A model generated the notes under the pieces. That model was not told the origin of the DNA. It did no database searches and saw only the letters and a list, made by a program, of their open reading frames with translations. From Microbispora hainanensis (lineage in GTDB: Bacteria; Actinomycetota; Actinomycetes; Streptosporangiales; Streptosporangiaceae), in contig NZ_CP108086.1 in assembly GCF_036186745.1 (NCBI RefSeq), positions 4,588,001 through 4,652,000 on the forward strand: a stretch of 64,000 nucleotides of DNA, in the 5' to 3' direction. Made by a program: the position numbers and the translations under genes. Position 1 is the stretch's first letter. Every line of letters begins with the position of its first letter. Below are positions 48,831 to 58,321 of this stretch, piece by piece.

Positions 48831-51800
48831 CTAGCTGCGGATGCGCAGGCCGCGTGGGGTGGGATGGAACCCGGCGGCTTCCAGGGCCTGCGCCAGGGGC
48901 GAGTCGGTGATGGCGGTGCCGTCCGCCCGCTCGACCGTCAGCTTCCCCAGGGCCCCCCGCTTCACGGCGACGGCCAGGGCCTGCACGGCCGGCCGCAGGT
49001 CCTCCTCGGGCCCGTACGAGAGCAGGGTCTTCCCGCCGCGCTCCACGTAGAGGATCAGCGTGCCCTCCACCAGCACCACCAGCGCGCCCGCCTTGCGGCC
49101 CGGCTTGTGGGCCACGTCGTCGGCGCGGTCCGGCCAGGGCAGGGCCGCGCCGTAGGGGTTGGCCGGGTCGGTCGCCGCGAGCACGACCGCACGGCGGGGC
49201 GGCGGCGGGGCGGGGATCGACCACAGGTCCTCGGCCGGATCGGGGCGTGTGGACGACTGCGCGGAGGACCGTGTGGATGACATGGCGCGCATGCGGTCGA
49301 CCGCGCCCGGCAGGGCGAACTGGGCGCCGCCCAGACCTTCGACGAAGTAGCCCCGGCGGCACCGGCCGCTCTCCTCGAACGCGCGCAGCACCTGGTAGAC
49401 GGCGGAGAAGCCGCCGGGCAGGCGTTCGGCGGTGATGCCGCCCCGCGTCAGCACGCCGTGCCGCTCCAGCAGGACCTCGGCCTGGGCGTGGGCCCGCTGA
49501 GTGCCGTCGGCCGACGGTGCGGGCAGCAGCCACCATCGGCCGCTCACGGTCGGCGGGCCGCTTCTCGTCGGCAGCACCGCGCGGTGGCGCCTGGTCGCCG
49601 GTGGCCGGTGGGCGGGCCGCCCGGTGCCCAGCGTCGAGCGAAGCGGGGCGAGCGTGTCGCCGGTGATCCGGCCGGCCCAGACAAGGTCCCACAGGGCCGC
49701 CGCCAGCGTCGTATCGTCCGGCGCTGCGTTCCCGGGTGTGACACCCCGTGCGGTGTCCCCGGGCGTGGTATCCGCCGCCGCGTTTCCAGGCCTGACATCC
49801 GGTGTCGTGCTCGCGGGTGCGCCACCCGGCGTCGCACGGCCGGGTGTGACACCCCGCTCGGTGTCCCCGCGCACGGTACCCGCCGCCGCGTTTCCAGGCG
49901 TGACGTCCGGTGTCGTGTTCGCGGGTGTGACCCCCGGCGTCGGGCCGATGGCTCCCGGCTGCGGGGCGCCGGTGGCGCGGCCGAGGATTCTGGCCCGGCG
50001 GGCCGAGGCGGCGTCAGGGCCGGACAGAGGCGGCACCGCATCGCCGAGCGCCGCCGCCGCGATCCGGTTGGACAGCTCGCGGAAGAACAGCGCGCCGCCC
50101 CCGCTCAGGATCTCCAGGATCTGCTCGTGCAGCGGAGTCATGCTGATCTCCGACGGCTCGGGGAGCAGCAGGGGCGCGGTGTCGGCGAAGTAGAGACCGA
50201 CCCATCCGTCGCCGCCGGGCAGGGACCCCTGGCCCACCCAGACGACCTCTCCTGACGAGGTCAGTTCGTCGAGGAGCGCGGGGGAGTATCCGGGCACCCG
50301 CGCGGGGAGCACCAGCGACTCCAGCGCGGAAGCGGGGACGGCCGCCCCCTGCAACCGTTCGATCGCCGTGATCAGCGCGTCCATGGCCCGCGCCGAGCCG
50401 TGGCCCTGGCCGCCGTGGGCGCCGGGCTCCGCGAGCCCGGTCCCGCCGCCGGCCTGCCAGCCGCCCGGTCCGCTCTGCGAGCCACCAGCCTGCGCGCCGC
50501 CGCCCTGCCGACCTCCGGCGTGCCAGCCCTCAGCCTGCCCGCCGCCGGTCCCACCCTGCCGGCCGCCGCCCTGGCCGCCGGGTCCGCGCTGTGCGCCGCC
50601 GGTCTGGCCGGCGCTGGTCCCGCCTTGCCAGCCGCCGGGTCCGCCTTGCCAACTGCCGCCCTGGCCGCTGCCGGCCGGTGCGCCGCTCTGCGGGACGATG
50701 CCGTGCCAGGCGGGCAGGAACGCCGCCAGCGTCTCCGGAGGGACCGGCTCGACCTCCTTGCGGAGCCGCGCCAGCGACCGCCGCCGCAGCAGCCGCAGCA
50801 CCCCGGCGTCACACCACTCCTCGCCCCGGCCGCCGGGGCGGAACTCGCCCGCGACCACCCTGCCCGCCGCCGCGAGACGGCGCAGCGCCTCGTCCACCAC
50901 CGCCACGCCCACACCGAAGCGCGCGGCGGCCGTGCCGGAGGCGAACGGCCCACGAGTGCGGGCGTGGCGCGCGACCAGGTCGCCGAGCGGATCGGGGGCG
51001 GCGGCCCGGCCCGCCGCGCCGGACCCACCCCCGAGGGGCGCTTCGAGGAACTCATGCGGGACGCCCACCGGCAACGGCACCCCGAGCGCGTCGCGCAGCC
51101 GCCAGGCGTCCTCCACCGCGGCCCATTGCTCGTGGCCCGCCACGCGCACCCGGATGGCCCTGCGCGCCCGCTCCAGGTCGGCGAGCCAGCCGGGGTCTCC
51201 CTCACGGATCGAGACGTCCTGGGCGAGCAGCGGGCCGTGCGAGCGCAGCAGGTCGGCGAGGTCCTCGGCGTCGCGCAGCGGCCTGTCCAGCCGCGCCAGC
51301 TCGCGCTCGGTCTCGGCCACGACATCCGGATCGAGCAGTTCCCGCAGGTCGGCCTGTCCCATGAGCTCGGCGAGGAGCGCGGTGTCGAGGGCGAGCGCCT
51401 GCGCCCGCCGTTCGGCCAGCGGCGCGTCACCCTCGTACATGAACGCGCCGATGTAGTTGAACAGCAGCGACGCCGCGAACGGGGACGCCTGGGAGGTCTC
51501 CACCTCGACCACCCGCACCCGGCGGGCGGCCACGTCGCGCATGAGCTCCACCAGGCCCGGCACGTCGAAGACGTCCTGCAGGCACTCGCGCATCGTCTCC
51601 AGCACCACCGGGAACCCGGCGTACTTGCTCGCGACGCCGAGCAGGTGGGCCGCACGCTGGCGCTGCTGCCACAGCGGGCTGCGCCTGCCGGGCGAGCGGC
51701 GGGGCAGCAGGAGGGCGCGTCCGGCGCACTCACGGAACCGGGAGGCGAACAGAGCCGAGCCCCCCAGCTCCTCGATCACGATCTCCTCGATCTCCTCGGC

Positions 51801-54380
51801 GTCGAACACCGCGACGTCGGTCGGCGCGTCCTCGAAGGTGTCGGGCACGCGCAGCACGATGCCGTCGTCGGAGTGGACGGCCTGAACGTCGATGCCGTAC
51901 CGCTCGCGCAGCCGCCGCCCGATGGCCAGCGCCCAGGGGGCGTGGACCCGCGCCCCGAAGGGGGAGTGGATCACCACGCGCCAGTCGCCCAGCTCGTCGC
52001 GGAACCGCTCGACCACGAGCGTGCGGTCGTCGGGCACATAGCCCGTCGCCTCCCGCTGCTCGGCGAGGTAGGCGAGCAAATTGCCCACGGCGTAGTCGTC
52101 GAGCCCCGCCGCGCGGATGCGCTCGCGCACCTTCGCCGGGTCGCCCCGGCCGCCCGCCCCGGCGGCGGACAGCTCGCGGAGGAACGCGCCGATCGCCCGG
52201 CCGAGCTCGGCGGGCCGGCCCGGCGTGTCGCCGTGCCAGAACGGCAGCTTGCCCGGTTGCCCGGGAGCGGGGGAGACCAGCACCCGGTCGGCGGTGATGT
52301 CCTCGATCCGCCACGAGGTCGCGCCCAGCACGAACACGTCGCCGACGCGGGACTCGTAGACCATCTCCTCGTCCAGCTCGCCCACGCGCGACGCCTTCTC
52401 GCCCACCAGGAACACGCCGAACAGCCCGCGGTCGGGGATGGTGCCCCCGTTGGTCACCGCCAGGCGCTGGGCCCCGGGACGGCCCTGGAGGGTGCCCGTC
52501 ACCCTGTCCCAGACGATGCGCGGCCGCAGTTCGGCGAACTCCTCGCTCGGGTAGCGCCCGGCGAGCATGTCGAGCGTCGCCTCCAGCGCGCTGCGCGGCA
52601 GCGTGGCGTACGGCGCGGCCCGGCGCACCAGCGTCTCCAGCGAGTCGACGGTCCACTCGTCTAGTGCGGTCATCGCGACGATCTGCTGGGCGAGCACGTC
52701 GAGGGGGTTGCGCGGATAGCGGATCTCCTCGATCTGCCCCGCGCGCATGCGCTCGGCCACGACGGCCGTCTGGACCAGGTCACCCCGATACTTGGGGAAG
52801 ATCACGCCACGGGACACGGCCCCGACCTGGTGTCCGGCGCGGCCGATGCGCTGCAGGCCGCTCGCCACGCTGGGCGGCGCCTCGACACAGGCCACCAGAT
52901 CGACCGAGCCCATGTCGATGCCCAGCTCCAGGCTGGAGGTGGCGACCACGGCGGGCAGGCGGCCCGACTTCAGCGCCTCCTCGATCTGGGACCGCTCCTC
53001 CTTGGAGACGGAGCCGTGATGCGCGCGCACCACCTCGGGGATCACGCCGCCCGAGGCCCCCGCCTGGGCCATCAGCTCCGACGGCATGGCCGCCTGGCCG
53101 GTCCGCCGGACGTCCCCGCGGGGCGGCTCAGGCCACGAGGCGTCCGCGTGCTCGGTGTCCCCGTGCGCGGTGTTCCCGTGCGCGGTGTTCCCGTTCGCGG
53201 TGTCCGCGTGCGCGGTGTCCGAGGGGTGAGCATCGGGGTCTTCGCGCAGACCCGACCATCGCGCGTGCAACTCCTCGAAGGCGTCCGACCAGTGGGCCGG
53301 ATCCCCCGGGCTCGGACTGTCGCCCGGCGCGGGTGCGGTGCGCCGTTCCCAGGCGAGCTCGTTGAGCCGGGTGCACAGACGCTCCGACAGACGCCGCGAG
53401 TTGGCGAAGACGATCGTGGACCGATGGGCCTCGATCAGGTCGAGAAGGTGCTCCTCGACATGCGGCCAGATGCTTCTGCGGTGCTCCGGCGACTCGCCGT
53501 CGGCGCCGGGCGGAGGCGGTGCCAGCTCGGTCATGTCCTCGACCGGCACCACGACGTCGACCTCGATGACCTTCTCGGAGGGCGGCTGCACGACCGTGGC
53601 CGGACGGGACCCGCCGAGGAACGTCGCCACCTCCTCGACCGGCCGTACGGTCGCCGACAGGCCGATGCGCTGGGCCGGAGCGGGCAGCAGGGCGTCGAGC
53701 CGCTCCAGGGTCAGCGCGAGGTGCGCCCCGCGCTTGGTCCCCGCGACGGCGTGGACCTCGTCCACGATCACGGTCTCGACGCCGCGCAGCGCCTCGCGCG
53801 CCTGCGAGGTGAGGATCAGGAACAGGGATTCGGGCGTCGTGATCAGGATGTCGGACGGCCGGGCCGCGAAACGACGCCGTTCCTCGGCCGCGGTGTCTCC
53901 GGAACGGATCGCAACCGAGATGTCGGGGGCGGGCAGGCCCATCCGCAGCGCCGTCTGCCGGATGCCCGTGAGCGGAGCCCGAAGGTTCCGCTCGACGTCC
54001 ACCGCGAGAGCCTTCAGCGGGGAGACGTACACGACCCGGCAGGGCCGGGGCGGCCCCGCGTCGCCCTTCCGGCCGCGTCGCGCACCGCGGCGGCCGCCTG
54101 GCCCCCGCGCCTCGGCCCCCGGCGAGGAAGGACGGTCCGCCTCGGCTCCCGGCGAAGCCGGGCCCGTCGTGTGCTCGACGGCGAGGCGATCGACGGCCCA
54201 GAGGAAGGCGGCGAGCGTCTTGCCCGACCCGGTGGGCGCGACCACGAGCGTGTTCTCACCGCGCGCGATCGACGACCACGCGCCCTCCTGCGCGGCGGTC
54301 GGCGTCGCGAAGGCGCCGGTGAACCACTCCCTGGTCACCGGGCTGAATCCGTCGAGCGCACCCACCTGCCCATCATGCAT
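48831..54380 (-). CDS. lhr: Lhr-type large ATP-dependent helicase
   Basis: 1849 residues, longer than the usual about 1500. SF2 motifs: Q-motif region TPTAAQEGAW, Walker A APTGSGKT (about 49-56), DEVH (207-210), the SAT region GLSATVRPVEEV, and IGRAGHQVG (motif VI). The Lhr core and winged-helix parts follow (KYAGFPVVLETMRECLQDVF). Extra length comes from low-complexity insertions: an HADTANGNTAHG array (about residues 383-413), a GGWQGG/Gly-Gln-rich block (about 1230-1330) and TPG-rich repeats (about 1470-1550). Lhr unwinds DNA with 3'-5' polarity and works in repair. Start 54380 fits the family; 54434 is possible. Confidence 0.92.
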   Translation of the reverse strand: MHDGQVGALDGFSPVTREWFTGAFATPTAAQEGAWSSIARGENTLVVAPTGSGKTLAAFLWAVDRLAVEHTTGPASPGAEADRPSSPGAEARGPGGRRGARRGRKGDAGPPRPCRVVYVSPLKALAVDVERNLRAPLTGIRQTALRMGLPAPDISVAIRSGDTAAEERRRFAARPSDILITTPESLFLILTSQAREALRGVETVIVDEVHAVAGTKRGAHLALTLERLDALLPAPAQRIGLSATVRPVEEVATFLGGSRPATVVQPPSEKVIEVDVVVPVEDMTELAPPPPGADGESPEHRRSIWPHVEEHLLDLIEAHRSTIVFANSRRLSERLCTRLNELAWERRTAPAPGDSPSPGDPAHWSDAFEELHARWSGLREDPDAHPSDTAHADTANGNTAHGNTAHGDTEHADASWPEPPRGDVRRTGQAAMPSELMAQAGASGGVIPEVVRAHHGSVSKEERSQIEEALKSGRLPAVVATSSLELGIDMGSVDLVACVEAPPSVASGLQRIGRAGHQVGAVSRGVIFPKYRGDLVQTAVVAERMRAGQIEEIRYPRNPLDVLAQQIVAMTALDEWTVDSLETLVRRAAPYATLPRSALEATLDMLAGRYPSEEFAELRPRIVWDRVTGTLQGRPGAQRLAVTNGGTIPDRGLFGVFLVGEKASRVGELDEEMVYESRVGDVFVLGATSWRIEDITADRVLVSPAPGQPGKLPFWHGDTPGRPAELGRAIGAFLRELSAAGAGGRGDPAKVRERIRAAGLDDYAVGNLLAYLAEQREATGYVPDDRTLVVERFRDELGDWRVVIHSPFGARVHAPWALAIGRRLRERYGIDVQAVHSDDGIVLRVPDTFEDAPTDVAVFDAEEIEEIVIEELGGSALFASRFRECAGRALLLPRRSPGRRSPLWQQRQRAAHLLGVASKYAGFPVVLETMRECLQDVFDVPGLVELMRDVAARRVRVVEVETSQASPFAASLLFNYIGAFMYEGDAPLAERRAQALALDTALLAELMGQADLRELLDPDVVAETERELARLDRPLRDAEDLADLLRSHGPLLAQDVSIREGDPGWLADLERARRAIRVRVAGHEQWAAVEDAWRLRDALGVPLPVGVPHEFLEAPLGGGSGAAGRAAAPDPLGDLVARHARTRGPFASGTAAARFGVGVAVVDEALRRLAAAGRVVAGEFRPGGRGEEWCDAGVLRLLRRRSLARLRKEVEPVPPETLAAFLPAWHGIVPQSGAPAGSGQGGSWQGGPGGWQGGTSAGQTGGAQRGPGGQGGGRQGGTGGGQAEGWHAGGRQGGGAQAGGSQSGPGGWQAGGGTGLAEPGAHGGQGHGSARAMDALITAIERLQGAAVPASALESLVLPARVPGYSPALLDELTSSGEVVWVGQGSLPGGDGWVGLYFADTAPLLLPEPSEISMTPLHEQILEILSGGGALFFRELSNRIAAAALGDAVPPLSGPDAASARRARILGRATGAPQPGAIGPTPGVTPANTTPDVTPGNAAAGTVRGDTERGVTPGRATPGGAPASTTPDVRPGNAAADTTPGDTARGVTPGNAAPDDTTLAAALWDLVWAGRITGDTLAPLRSTLGTGRPAHRPPATRRHRAVLPTRSGPPTVSGRWWLLPAPSADGTQRAHAQAEVLLERHGVLTRGGITAERLPGGFSAVYQVLRAFEESGRCRRGYFVEGLGGAQFALPGAVDRMRAMSSTRSSAQSSTRPDPAEDLWSIPAPPPPRRAVVLAATDPANPYGAALPWPDRADDVAHKPGRKAGALVVLVEGTLILYVERGGKTLLSYGPEEDLRPAVQALAVAVKRGALGKLTVERADGTAITDSPLAQALEAAGFHPTPRGLRIRS

Positions 54381-54535
54381 CGCCCCACCGACAGAAAACG
54401 CCGCACCGCCATCCCGCCGCCGGGCGACGGGCATCGCCGGGAGCGGAGCGCGCCGGAACGGAGGAGACGGCGAACGCGGCTGCTCCCTTTACGCGTCTGG
54501 TACGAGATGCTGCTGTCGGGACATGCTTCCTCAGT

Positions 54536-55024
54536 ATGGAAATCGACTACGCGGCCATCGAGGCGGAGCGCGCGCGGATTCGCGAACGCTACCTGAGCGA
54601 GCGCCGTGCCCCCAGCAGCGCAAGGGGTCTGCACCACTTCGCACTGATCTCGTCCGACGTCGAGCGGACCATCCGCTTCTACCAGGAGCTCCTCGAGTTC
54701 CCGCTGACCGAGATCTTCGAGAACCGCGACTACCGCGGGTCCAACCACTTCTTCTTCGACATCGGCAACGGCAACCTGCTGGCTTTCTTCGACCTCCCCG
54801 GCCTCGACCTGGAGCCGTACAAGGAGGTTCTCGGCGGGCTCCACCACATCGCGATCTCCGTGGAGCGGGCGACGTGGGAGCGCCTGCGCGGCAAGCTCGA
54901 CGCCGCCGGGGTGCCCTACCAGGTGGAGAGCGGCGCCTCGATCTACTTCCGCGACCCGGACGGCGCGCGCCTGGAACTGCTCGCCGATCCCCTGGGCGAG
55001 ATGTACGGCTCCCGCGTCATGTGA
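54536..55024 (+). CDS. VOC-family metalloenzyme-like protein
   Basis: 162 residues. One VOC module pair: GLHHFALISSDVERTIRFYQ, FDIGNGNLLAFFDLPG, LHHIAISVERATWERL and FRDPDGARLELLADPLGEMY. His and Glu residues at the expected metal-binding positions (LHHFAL, LLAFFD, LHHIAI, LELLAD) suggest a working enzyme such as a dioxygenase or lyase. An N-terminal helix (YAAIEAERARIRERYLSE) precedes the fold. It diverges from lhr across 155 bp. Confidence 0.82.
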   Translation: MEIDYAAIEAERARIRERYLSERRAPSSARGLHHFALISSDVERTIRFYQELLEFPLTEIFENRDYRGSNHFFFDIGNGNLLAFFDLPGLDLEPYKEVLGGLHHIAISVERATWERLRGKLDAAGVPYQVESGASIYFRDPDGARLELLADPLGEMYGSRVM

Positions 55025-55100
55025 CCCCGTCTCCCGACAGCGGGGTGGAAGGCGCCCGCGGCCCGGACGAGCATCCGGGCCGCGGCGTCATACTGAACGC

Positions 55101-55295
55101 ATGCGCCTCACAGACTTCTGGAACAGGATGCGCCGCCACTTCGGTGAGGCGTACGCGGAGTCGTGGGCGAAGGACTACGTGATCTCCGGGCTCGGCGGGC
55201 GTACGGTCGAGCAGGCCCTCGCGGAGGGCGTGGCGGCCAAGCGGGTCTGGCAGGCCGTCTGCCAGGAGGTCGACGTGGACCCCAGGCTGCGCTGA
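55101..55295 (+). CDS. DUF3046 protein
   Basis: 64 residues: LTDFWNRMRRHFGEAYAESW, then DYVISGLGGRTVEQALAEGV and AAKRVWQAVCQEVDVD. This matches the small actinobacteria-specific DUF3046 family, commonly found just upstream of recA. Function is unknown. Here it is separated from recA by an inserted four-gene ABC-export operon and one minus-strand gene. Confidence 0.9.
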   Translation: MRLTDFWNRMRRHFGEAYAESWAKDYVISGLGGRTVEQALAEGVAAKRVWQAVCQEVDVDPRLR

Positions 55296-55432
55296 TTCCT
55301 CTCTCCTTCTGAGCGGCGGGCCGCGCGGGCGTTGTCGCTCCGTGGCGGCCTCCGTCCCGCGCCGCGGCGGTGTGGTCCCGCCACACGCCGATTCGTCCAT
55401 GCCCCATGCCTTCCGTCGCCTATGGCAATCAC

Positions 55433-55461
55433 TTGAACGACGGTTGAGTGCTTGCTAGCGT
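55433..55461 (+). promoter_or_regulatory. Promoter of the ABC-2 export operon
   Basis: TTGAAC (55433-55438), a 17-bp spacer and TAGCGT (55456-55461) give a good housekeeping-type promoter about 28 bp before the first start codon (55490), with GGAGGAAGG as ribosome binding site. CACT and AGTG flank the -35 region as a rough inverted repeat, a possible site for the regulator at 55918. Confidence 0.6.
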
Positions 55462-55489
55462 GTTGACTGGATGAACACGGAGGAAGGGC

Positions 55490-55918
55490 ATGACCGGAGA
55501 TCACTTCAGTCCCGATGAGGCGCTTCAGGAGATAGGGCGCGTGGATCGGCAGGTCAGGCATTCATCGCGCGGGCCCGGGCGGGCATACCTGCTCGTGGGA
55601 CTGGCCACGATGCTCTACTGGCCGGCGATGTTCCTCGGTGGCCGGCCGCTGCCGATGCTCGCCGGGGTCGGGTGGATCATCCTGACGGTCGCCCTGTGCG
55701 TGTACTGGGCCCGGCTGCGGGTGCACAACCGGCTGCTGAAGCAGATCAACAGGCCGATCTCGGCCGCGTACGTGGTGACGATGATGGTGCCGTTCGTCGT
55801 CGGCATGTGCCTGCGTCCCGACCGGCCCGATACGGGCTGGACGGTGGTGCTCGTCGCGCTGTCGGTGCTCGCCGGGCTGCCCCTGGTGTACGGCGGACTC
55901 CGCCTGATGAGGAGCTGA
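55490..55918 (+). CDS. Small membrane protein of the ABC-2 operon
   Basis: 142 residues with four predicted membrane helices (AYLLVGLATMLYWPAMFLGG, MLAGVGWIILTVALCVYWAR, SAAYVVTMMVPFVVGM, VVLVALSVLAGLPLVYGGLR). The short soluble N terminus (FSPDEALQEIGRVDRQVR) resembles small membrane proteins paired with PadR/ArsR-type regulators. The function is not recognised. Its stop overlaps the regulator start by one base. Confidence 0.75.
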   Translation: MTGDHFSPDEALQEIGRVDRQVRHSSRGPGRAYLLVGLATMLYWPAMFLGGRPLPMLAGVGWIILTVALCVYWARLRVHNRLLKQINRPISAAYVVTMMVPFVVGMCLRPDRPDTGWTVVLVALSVLAGLPLVYGGLRLMRS

Positions 55919-56226
55919 TGAGAGTCCATCCACGCCACGAGCTCGACGAGATCATCCACGCGCCGGTGCGGCTGTCGATCATGGCGGCCCTGGCGGCGGC
56001 GGACAAGGCCGACTTCCGCTTCCTCCGCGACACCATCGAGGTCAGCGACTCGCTGCTCAGCAAGCACATCCTCACGCTCGAAGAGGCCGGCTACGTCCAC
56101 GTGGAGAAGACCTTCGTCGGCAAGCGGGCGCGCACCTGGCTCTCGCTGACCGATCAGGGGCGTGCGGCCTTCGAGACCTACATGGACGTTCTGCGACGGA
56201 TTGTGGAGGCAACCCCCCGTGCTTGA
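55918..56226 (+). CDS. Winged-helix transcriptional regulator (ArsR/MarR-like)
   Basis: 102 residues. LDEIIHAPVRLSIMAALAAA begins the fold, LRDTIEVSDSLLSKHILTLE is the recognition helix region and GYVHVEKTFVGKRARTWLSL the wing. This matches the DNA-binding 'transcriptional regulator' family of about 100 residues often coupled to ABC exporters. It overlaps the ATPase gene by 8 bp. It probably represses the operon from the promoter at 55433. Confidence 0.85.
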   Translation: MRVHPRHELDEIIHAPVRLSIMAALAAADKADFRFLRDTIEVSDSLLSKHILTLEEAGYVHVEKTFVGKRARTWLSLTDQGRAAFETYMDVLRRIVEATPRA

Positions 56227-57097
56227 AATCGACGGCCTGCGCAAACGCTATGGAGACAAGACCGCCCTCGACGGGGTGGGCTTCGCCGTACGGCCGGGCG
56301 AGATGTTCGGGTTCGTCGGCGCCAACGGCGCGGGCAAGACGACGACGATGCGGATCGTCATGGGCGTGCTCGACGCCGACTCCGGCGAGGTGCGCCTCGG
56401 CGGTCGCCCCCTGACGTACGACGACCGCCGGACGTTCGGCTACATGCCGGAGGAGCGCGGCCTCTACCAGAAGATGAAGGTCGCCGAGCAGATCGAATAC
56501 TTCGGCAGGCTCCACGGGCTCGCCCCGGCCGCCGCGCGCTCGGCCACCGACGCCCTGATCGAACGGCTCGGCCTGGTCGAGCGGCGCGACGACGCCGTGG
56601 AGGCGCTGTCGCTCGGCAACCAGCAGCGGGTGCAGCTCGCGGTCGCGCTCGTCCACGAACCGGCGGTCCTGATCCTCGACGAGCCGTTCTCGGGCCTCGA
56701 CCCGCTGGCGGTCGACGCGCTCGCGGAGGTGCTCAAGGACCGCGCCGCCGCGGGCGTGCCGGTGATCTTCTCCAGTCACCAGCTCGACCTGGTCGAACAG
56801 CTCTGCGACTCGGTCGGCATCATCTCGGCGGGCCGGATGGTGGCGTACGGACCGGTCGGCGAGCTGCGCGAGCGGGAGGGCCGCGGGGTGCTGCGGGTCG
56901 TGGTCAGGGACGCCGCGCCCGGCTGGGCCGACGGCCTGCCCGGCGAGCTCACCCGCGAGGGCGACCGCGACGTCCTGCTGTGCGACGAGGGCGACGACCA
57001 GGACATCCTGCGTACGGCGATGGGAGCCGGCCGGGTCGAGCACTTCGGCCGCAGGCAGCCGACGCTGGCCGAGATCTTCAGGGAGGCGGTGGCATGA
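56219..57097 (+). CDS. ABC transporter ATP-binding protein (ABC-2 type)
   Basis: 292 residues. Walker A GANGAGKT (34-41), signature LSLGNQQRVQ (about 140), Walker B AVLILDEPFSGLD, and the H-loop SSHQLDLVEQL. A DUF4162-like C-terminal domain (VLRVVVRDAAPGWADGLPGE) follows. GTG 56219 has GGAGG 9 nt upstream. It forms an exporter with the permease next to it, joined by ATGA. The pair resembles NatAB-type systems for sodium, drugs or peptides; the substrate is unknown. Confidence 0.92.
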   Translation: MLEIDGLRKRYGDKTALDGVGFAVRPGEMFGFVGANGAGKTTTMRIVMGVLDADSGEVRLGGRPLTYDDRRTFGYMPEERGLYQKMKVAEQIEYFGRLHGLAPAAARSATDALIERLGLVERRDDAVEALSLGNQQRVQLAVALVHEPAVLILDEPFSGLDPLAVDALAEVLKDRAAAGVPVIFSSHQLDLVEQLCDSVGIISAGRMVAYGPVGELREREGRGVLRVVVRDAAPGWADGLPGELTREGDRDVLLCDEGDDQDILRTAMGAGRVEHFGRRQPTLAEIFREAVA

Positions 57098-58179
57098 ACG
57101 GCCTGTGGCTGGTGGCCCAGCGGGAGATCCGCACGCGCATCAGGACGAAGTCGTACCTGATCAGTCTGGCGGTCAGCGCGGTCCTGGTGGCGGCGCTCGC
57201 GTTCCTGCCGAAGGTCCTGGGTGGCGACGACACCTACGACGTCGGCGTGGTGGGCGAGGCGCCCCCGCCCGCTGCCCAACTCGCGTACTCCCGGCTGCCG
57301 GACGAGGCGGCGGCGCGGAAGGCCGTGGTCGACGGGGACCTCGACGCGGCCCTGATCAATGGAAACAAGGTCCTCGCGAACGGCGAACTCGACCAGCGGC
57401 TGGGACTGATCCTGGAGAGCGCCCACCGCGACGCGCAGATCAAGGCGGCCGGTCTCACGATCACGCCGCTGACGGTGGAGTCGGTCGGCGCCGACGCCCG
57501 CTATCAGGGTGTGCGCACCGGCATCGCCACCCTGATCGTGATGGTGCTGTTCTTCCTACTCATCTACTCCTCGATGTTCGTCGCGATGGGCGTGGTCGAG
57601 GAGAAGGGCAGCCGCATCGTGGAGATCCTGCTCACCTCGGTGCGTCCCTGGCAGCTCCTGGGCGGAAAGATCGTCGGGCTGGGGGCGCTGGGGCTGGTCA
57701 ACCTTGTCGTGGTCATCGCCGCCGGTCTGTCGGCGTCGTCCGCGACCGGCTTCACGGCCGACCTGCCGCCCGGAATGGGGGGAATCGTGGTCAGCGCGGT
57801 CGTCTGGTTCGTGCTGGGCTACGCCTTCTTCTCGGCGCTCGCCGCCGCCTTCGGCTCCCTGGTGTCGCGGCAGGAGGAGCTCAACAGCGTCCTGACGCCG
57901 ATGACCATGCTCATGATGTTCACCTACCTGACGGCCTACTTCGCCGCCGTCGAGCCGACGGGCACGGTCGCGCGCGTGCTGTCGTTCGTGCCGCCGTTCT
58001 CCTCGATGGTCATGCCCGTCCGTACGGCGGCCGTCGACGTGCCGCTGGTGGAGATCCTCATCGCCGCGGTGCTCATGGTCGTGGCCGTGGTGGCCGTCCT
58101 GCTGGGCGCGGCCCGCGTCTATCAGCGGGCGGTGCTCCGCACCGGCGCCCGGGTGAAGCTGGGCGAGGTCGTCCGCTGA
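57094..58179 (+). CDS. ABC-2 type permease (NatB-like)
   Basis: 361 residues. A first helix (LISLAVSAVLVAALAFLP) is followed by a large extracytoplasmic domain of about 130 residues and then about five helices (TGIATLIVMVLFFLLIYSSM). VEEKGSRIVEILLTSVRPWQ is the ABC-2 family signature. It is the membrane half of the exporter encoded with 56219-57097. Confidence 0.9.
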   Translation: MNGLWLVAQREIRTRIRTKSYLISLAVSAVLVAALAFLPKVLGGDDTYDVGVVGEAPPPAAQLAYSRLPDEAAARKAVVDGDLDAALINGNKVLANGELDQRLGLILESAHRDAQIKAAGLTITPLTVESVGADARYQGVRTGIATLIVMVLFFLLIYSSMFVAMGVVEEKGSRIVEILLTSVRPWQLLGGKIVGLGALGLVNLVVVIAAGLSASSATGFTADLPPGMGGIVVSAVVWFVLGYAFFSALAAAFGSLVSRQEELNSVLTPMTMLMMFTYLTAYFAAVEPTGTVARVLSFVPPFSSMVMPVRTAAVDVPLVEILIAAVLMVVAVVAVLLGAARVYQRAVLRTGARVKLGEVVR

Positions 58180-58194
58180 CGGCAGGGTGAACCC

Positions 58195-58310
58195 GTTCGC
58201 TGGTGGCAGGGCGAGGTCCTTCGCTGGTGGCAGGGCGAGGTCGTTCGCTCCCGGCGGGGGGTGAGGCGTTCTCTGACGGCGGGGGCGAGGCGTTCGCTCC
58301 CGGCGGGGCG
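58195..58310. repeat. 24-bp direct repeats after the ABC-2 operon
   Basis: The unit TTCGCTGGTGGCAGGGCGAG occurs at 58196-58215 and 58220-58239 with a 24-bp period. Degenerate units based on GTTCGCTCCCGGCGGGG follow to about 58310. The array separates the convergent permease and the small gene at 58322. No clear terminator hairpin is seen. Confidence 0.75.
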
Positions 58311-58321
58311 CGGACGGAGGA

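Noticed and set aside
54380-54434. Longer Lhr start at 54434
   Set aside because: The extra 18 residues (MPVARRRDGGAAF...) are not family-like and no better ribosome binding site supports them.
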